From Reichenbachiella ulvae (GTDB lineage Bacteria > Bacteroidota > Bacteroidia > Cytophagales > Cyclobacteriaceae), in assembly GCF_025833875.1 (NCBI RefSeq), contig NZ_JAOYOD010000001.1:4402001-4466000 (forward strand): a DNA stretch of 64,000 bases, written 5' to 3'. Numbering within the stretch: position 1 is the stretch's first letter; each line of letters starts with the position of its first letter. The notes beneath the pieces were generated by a model. That model was not told the DNA's origin. It saw nothing but the letters and a program-made list of their open reading frames with translations, and searched no databases. Both the position numbers and the translations under genes were made by a program. Below, in pieces: positions 61,251-64,000 of the stretch.

Positions 61251-64000
61251 CTATTTGATCAGAGCGCTGTAAAGTACCTCCACCGGGTGCAAGGCATGCT
61301 TGCCTGTACCATCTTTGATTTGATGACGGCAGCTGGTACCTGGTGCTGAGATGATCGTCTCTTTGTCAGCATTTCTTACCGCTGGAAATAATACGAGTTC
61401 TCCTACCTTCATCGAGGTATCAAAATGCTCCTTTTCGTATCCGAAGGATCCCGCCATGCCACAGCAGCCCGATGGAATCATCTCTACCTCATAGTTGGCA
61501 GGTATCGACAGGGTCTCTTCCAGTGTTTTCAATGAGGACAAGGCCTTTTGGTGACAGTGACCATGAACTTTCAGCTTTTTCCCCTCTGTAGTAAACTGAG
61601 AAGGATCGATGCTGCCACGGCGAACTTCCCTTACGATAAATTCTTCAAGAGTCAGACAAGCATCAGCAACCTCTTTGGCTTTAGAGATCAAATCACTATT
61701 GCATAGATCTGGATACTCGTCCCTGAGAGTCAGAATAGTCGATGGTTCTAGTCCTACCAATGGCTCAGCTGTGCTGATGGTGCCATGTAGCTTTTCAATA
61801 TTAATATTGGCATATTTTTTTGCCTTTTTGACCATCCCTTTAGAGATCAAGGCACGGCCGGACTGCTCTAGTTCTGGGTGTATTACCTGATAACCCAATG
61901 CGTCTAGTAGTTTGATAGCAGTGATACCAATTTCCGCATCGAGATAATTGGTGAATTCGTCAAAGAAGAGATAGAGCTTCTTATCCGATTTTTGATTCTT
62001 GAGCTTGCTGCGATTCTTTTTGAACCAGGATTCCATGGTCGTGCCTGGCATCAAAGGCATAGAGCGATTTTCGTGTACACCCATCAGTGACTTGCCGATT
62101 TTGCCTGTCAATGAACCTTTGAAGATGGCATTGTAGGCCCATGGCACCATGGAAGCCAATTTCATGTTGAGGGCATATTCTCCCATCATCCGTTTGGATA
62201 GAGGCATGCCGTTGGCATCATAGTACTGCTGCTCGAATTCGGCTTTTAGTCTCGCCATGTCCACGTTGGATGGGCATTCTGATTTACAGCCTTTACAGGA
62301 TAGACAGAGATCTAGTACCTCCTTGATCTTTTCACTATCGAACTTGTTGATCTTGTCCGAATGGGTCAATACCTCTCTTAAGATATTGGCGCGCGCACGT
62401 GTAGTGTCCTTCTCATTGCGAGTGGCCATGTAGCTTGGGCACATGGTACCGCCACTGCCTTCAGATTTACGACAGTCACCTGATCCATTGCAGAGCTCTG
62501 CAGCACGTAATACGCCTTGGCTTTTATCCCAGTTGAAGTAGGTTTTGATTTCAGGATCGGGTTGGTTGGGCTCATACCTCAGACATTCATCCATTTTGGG
62601 CGTGTCGGTGATTTTTCCCGGATTGAAAATGCCTTTTGGATCCCAAATCTTTTTGATCTCTTTAACTACCTCATAGTTTTTCTCACCGATCTGTTCTTTG
62701 ATGAACTCCCCTCTCAGACGTCCATCACCATGTTCGCCACTGAGTGATCCTTTATATTTTTTGACTAATCGAGAGATTTCTTCTGCCACGACTCTAAACA
62801 TGCGGTGACCTTCTTCGGTCTTCATATTGAGCACAGGTCTCAAATGCAACTCTCCAGAACCGGCATGCGCATAATGTACACAGCTCAGGTTATATTTTTT
62901 CAGCGTTTCGTTGAATTCACGGATGTATTCTGGCAAATCCTGAACATCCACAGCAGTGTCTTCTATCACTGGCTGGGCTTTGGCATCTCCGGGGATGTTG
63001 GCCAGCAAACCGAGTCCCGCTTTTCTAAGAGTCCATATTTTTCCGATGTCTCCACCTTTCAACACAGGGTAGTGGTAGCCCAGCTTTTCTTTTTTCAGCT
63101 CCGCAATCATTGCCTCGCACTTTTTGTCAAGGGCCTCATCATGTTCAGCAGCTAATTCTACTACCAGAATAGCTCCTGGGTCACCTTCTACGAAAAAGCG
63201 ATTTTTCTGCTGCTCGATGTTCTCTTTCGTGCATTCCAGGATGATGTTGTCGATTAGCTCACTGGCATGAGGTTCATATTTAATCCCTACTAGGTTGGCA
63301 AGTAGCGATTCATGTATGTCGTTACAATGGATACAAACCAGTGCCTTGTCCTTGGGAGGTAGGGGAAGTGTATTGACTTTGATTTCGGTAATGAAAAGCA
63401 AGGTGCCTTCCGAACCGGCGATCAGCTTACAGAAATTAAATTCTTCTCCTTGAGGCTCGAAGGGTTGGTTGATGGCCAATAGGTCAACCGCATATCCTGT
63501 GTTTCTTCTTGGGATACTGGGTTTTGGAAATTCCTTGGCTATTTCAGCTCGCACTTCTTCTGGTTGCAACAGATCGTGGATTTGCTTGTATATCTGCCCT
63601 TCTAGACTGCTTTCTTCTTTCTTTTGATTGAATTCCTCCTGGGTCAAAGTACCGAAAGTCACTTCGCTACCATCAGATAAAAAACCAGTCACTTCCAACA
63701 AATGTTCTCTGGCACTACCGTAAACGACCGAGTTAGAGCCACAAGAATTGTTTCCAACCATACCCCCAATCATGGCTCGGTTGGCAGTAGATGTCTCTGG
63801 GCCATAAAACATGCCTTCAGATTTGATGTGTCGGTTCAAATCATCGCGAATGACGCCTGGTTGTAGCCTGACCCAGTTTTCCTCTGGATTTACTTCGAGT
63901 ATTTGATTGAAATACTTAGATACATCCACGACTATTCCTGCGCCAACCACCTGTCCGGCCAATGAGGTGCCAGCAGTTCTTGGAATCAGTGAGGTATTGT
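61251..64000 (-). CDS. FAD-linked oxidase / Fe-S oxidoreductase (D-lactate dehydrogenase type), 5' partial
   Basis: The reading frame continues past the right edge (codons beyond 63962 read IPRTAGTSLAGQVVGAGIV), so the N-terminus is missing. The visible part includes the FAD-binding fold (GTSLAGQ, GMVGNNSCGSNSVVYGS), the FAD-linked oxidase C-terminal domain (SGEHGDGRLRGEF), a GlcF-like iron-sulfur domain (CLSCKGCKSECPSNVDM near the middle, with a further Cys-rich CNGSGDCRKSEGSGGTMCPSY) and CCG domains (HGHCHQKAL, SGCCGMAGSFGYE). This fused architecture, about 950-1000 residues when complete, oxidises D-lactate or related 2-hydroxy acids at the membrane. Confidence 0.93.
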   Translation of the reverse strand, partial: NTSLIPRTAGTSLAGQVVGAGIVVDVSKYFNQILEVNPEENWVRLQPGVIRDDLNRHIKSEGMFYGPETSTANRAMIGGMVGNNSCGSNSVVYGSAREHLLEVTGFLSDGSEVTFGTLTQEEFNQKKEESSLEGQIYKQIHDLLQPEEVRAEIAKEFPKPSIPRRNTGYAVDLLAINQPFEPQGEEFNFCKLIAGSEGTLLFITEIKVNTLPLPPKDKALVCIHCNDIHESLLANLVGIKYEPHASELIDNIILECTKENIEQQKNRFFVEGDPGAILVVELAAEHDEALDKKCEAMIAELKKEKLGYHYPVLKGGDIGKIWTLRKAGLGLLANIPGDAKAQPVIEDTAVDVQDLPEYIREFNETLKKYNLSCVHYAHAGSGELHLRPVLNMKTEEGHRMFRVVAEEISRLVKKYKGSLSGEHGDGRLRGEFIKEQIGEKNYEVVKEIKKIWDPKGIFNPGKITDTPKMDECLRYEPNQPDPEIKTYFNWDKSQGVLRAAELCNGSGDCRKSEGSGGTMCPSYMATRNEKDTTRARANILREVLTHSDKINKFDSEKIKEVLDLCLSCKGCKSECPSNVDMARLKAEFEQQYYDANGMPLSKRMMGEYALNMKLASMVPWAYNAIFKGSLTGKIGKSLMGVHENRSMPLMPGTTMESWFKKNRSKLKNQKSDKKLYLFFDEFTNYLDAEIGITAIKLLDALGYQVIHPELEQSGRALISKGMVKKAKKYANINIEKLHGTISTAEPLVGLEPSTILTLRDEYPDLCNSDLISKAKEVADACLTLEEFIVREVRRGSIDPSQFTTEGKKLKVHGHCHQKALSSLKTLEETLSIPANYEVEMIPSGCCGMAGSFGYEKEHFDTSMKVGELVLFPAVRNADKETIISAPGTSCRHQIKDGTGKHALHPVEVLYSALIK

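Noticed and set aside
1-64000. CRISPR arrays, tRNA or rRNA genes, insertion sequences, prophage
   Set aside because: No repeat arrays with spacers, no cloverleaf-like anticodon stems or rRNA stretches, and no transposase or phage genes were found by reading.

Overview
The window is chromosomal DNA of a Bacteroidota bacterium, most likely from the Cytophagales and its marine gliding relatives. The signs are a type IX secretion sorting domain (5808-7391), a FISUMP-domain lipoprotein-like protein (48754-49335), a LytS/LytTR two-component pair, a UvrA, AsnS and RpoN set typical of the phylum, several TAnnTTTG promoter cores (the Bacteroidota -7 box), and starts that mostly lack strong Shine-Dalgarno sequences. 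The window is almost fully coding and no rRNA, tRNA, CRISPR array, insertion sequence or prophage was recognised.

Layout. 1-1.8 kb: the end of a membrane protein, then a small AT-rich island with a truncated RhuM gene and an orphan leucine-rich-repeat gene. 1.8-7.4 kb: polA, a dihaem cytochrome c and a secreted beta-helix protein with a T9SS tail. 7.4-15.8 kb (minus strand): SPFH protein, an operon of three envelope lipoproteins (YHYH, YwqK/MORN, SCO1) with YjbQ, a lipid kinase, a DPP-IV-like peptidase and a PfkB sugar/nucleoside kinase. 15.9-18 kb: a toxin-antitoxin pair with its own terminator, then asnS. 18-18.5 kb: a hairpin-rich non-coding stretch. 18.5-25.6 kb: GT2, lipA, an outer-membrane protein, a YHS lipoprotein, cysS and a CPA2 antiporter. 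25.7-34 kb: TIGR01777 epimerase, a possible structured RNA, LOG-family hydrolase, lytic transglycosylase, uvrA, a rhomboid-like protein and a LytS/LytTR pair. 34-37.9 kb (minus): ChrA, a 2-oxoglutarate oxygenase, recO, tdk and a 2Fe-2S ferredoxin.

37.9-48.5 kb: an unrecognised acidic protein, then the cell-shape operon mreB-mreC-mreD-pbp2-rodA downstream of purH, then purN with a UbiA prenyltransferase and an anchored unknown. 48.7-56.5 kb: FISUMP protein, hflX, and a compact polysaccharide export block (GT4, Wza-like lipoprotein, Wzc-like tyrosine kinase, PHP-type phosphatase, outer-membrane protein). 56.5-64 kb: PAP2 protein, rpoN, an RmlD-like reductase, a voltage-sensor ion channel with an unusual selectivity filter, arylamine N-acetyltransferase, and a large FAD/Fe-S D-lactate-type dehydrogenase that runs off the right edge.

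Most of the window is ordinary core genome. No clearly new defence or metabolic system stands out. The best leads are the rod-shaped RNA candidate at 26.7 kb, the altered channel filter at 60.2 kb, the YHYH/YwqK/SCO1 lipoprotein operon with an inverted repeat at its head, and the accessory island at 0.5-1.7 kb. All family assignments are by reading motifs; no database search was possible.
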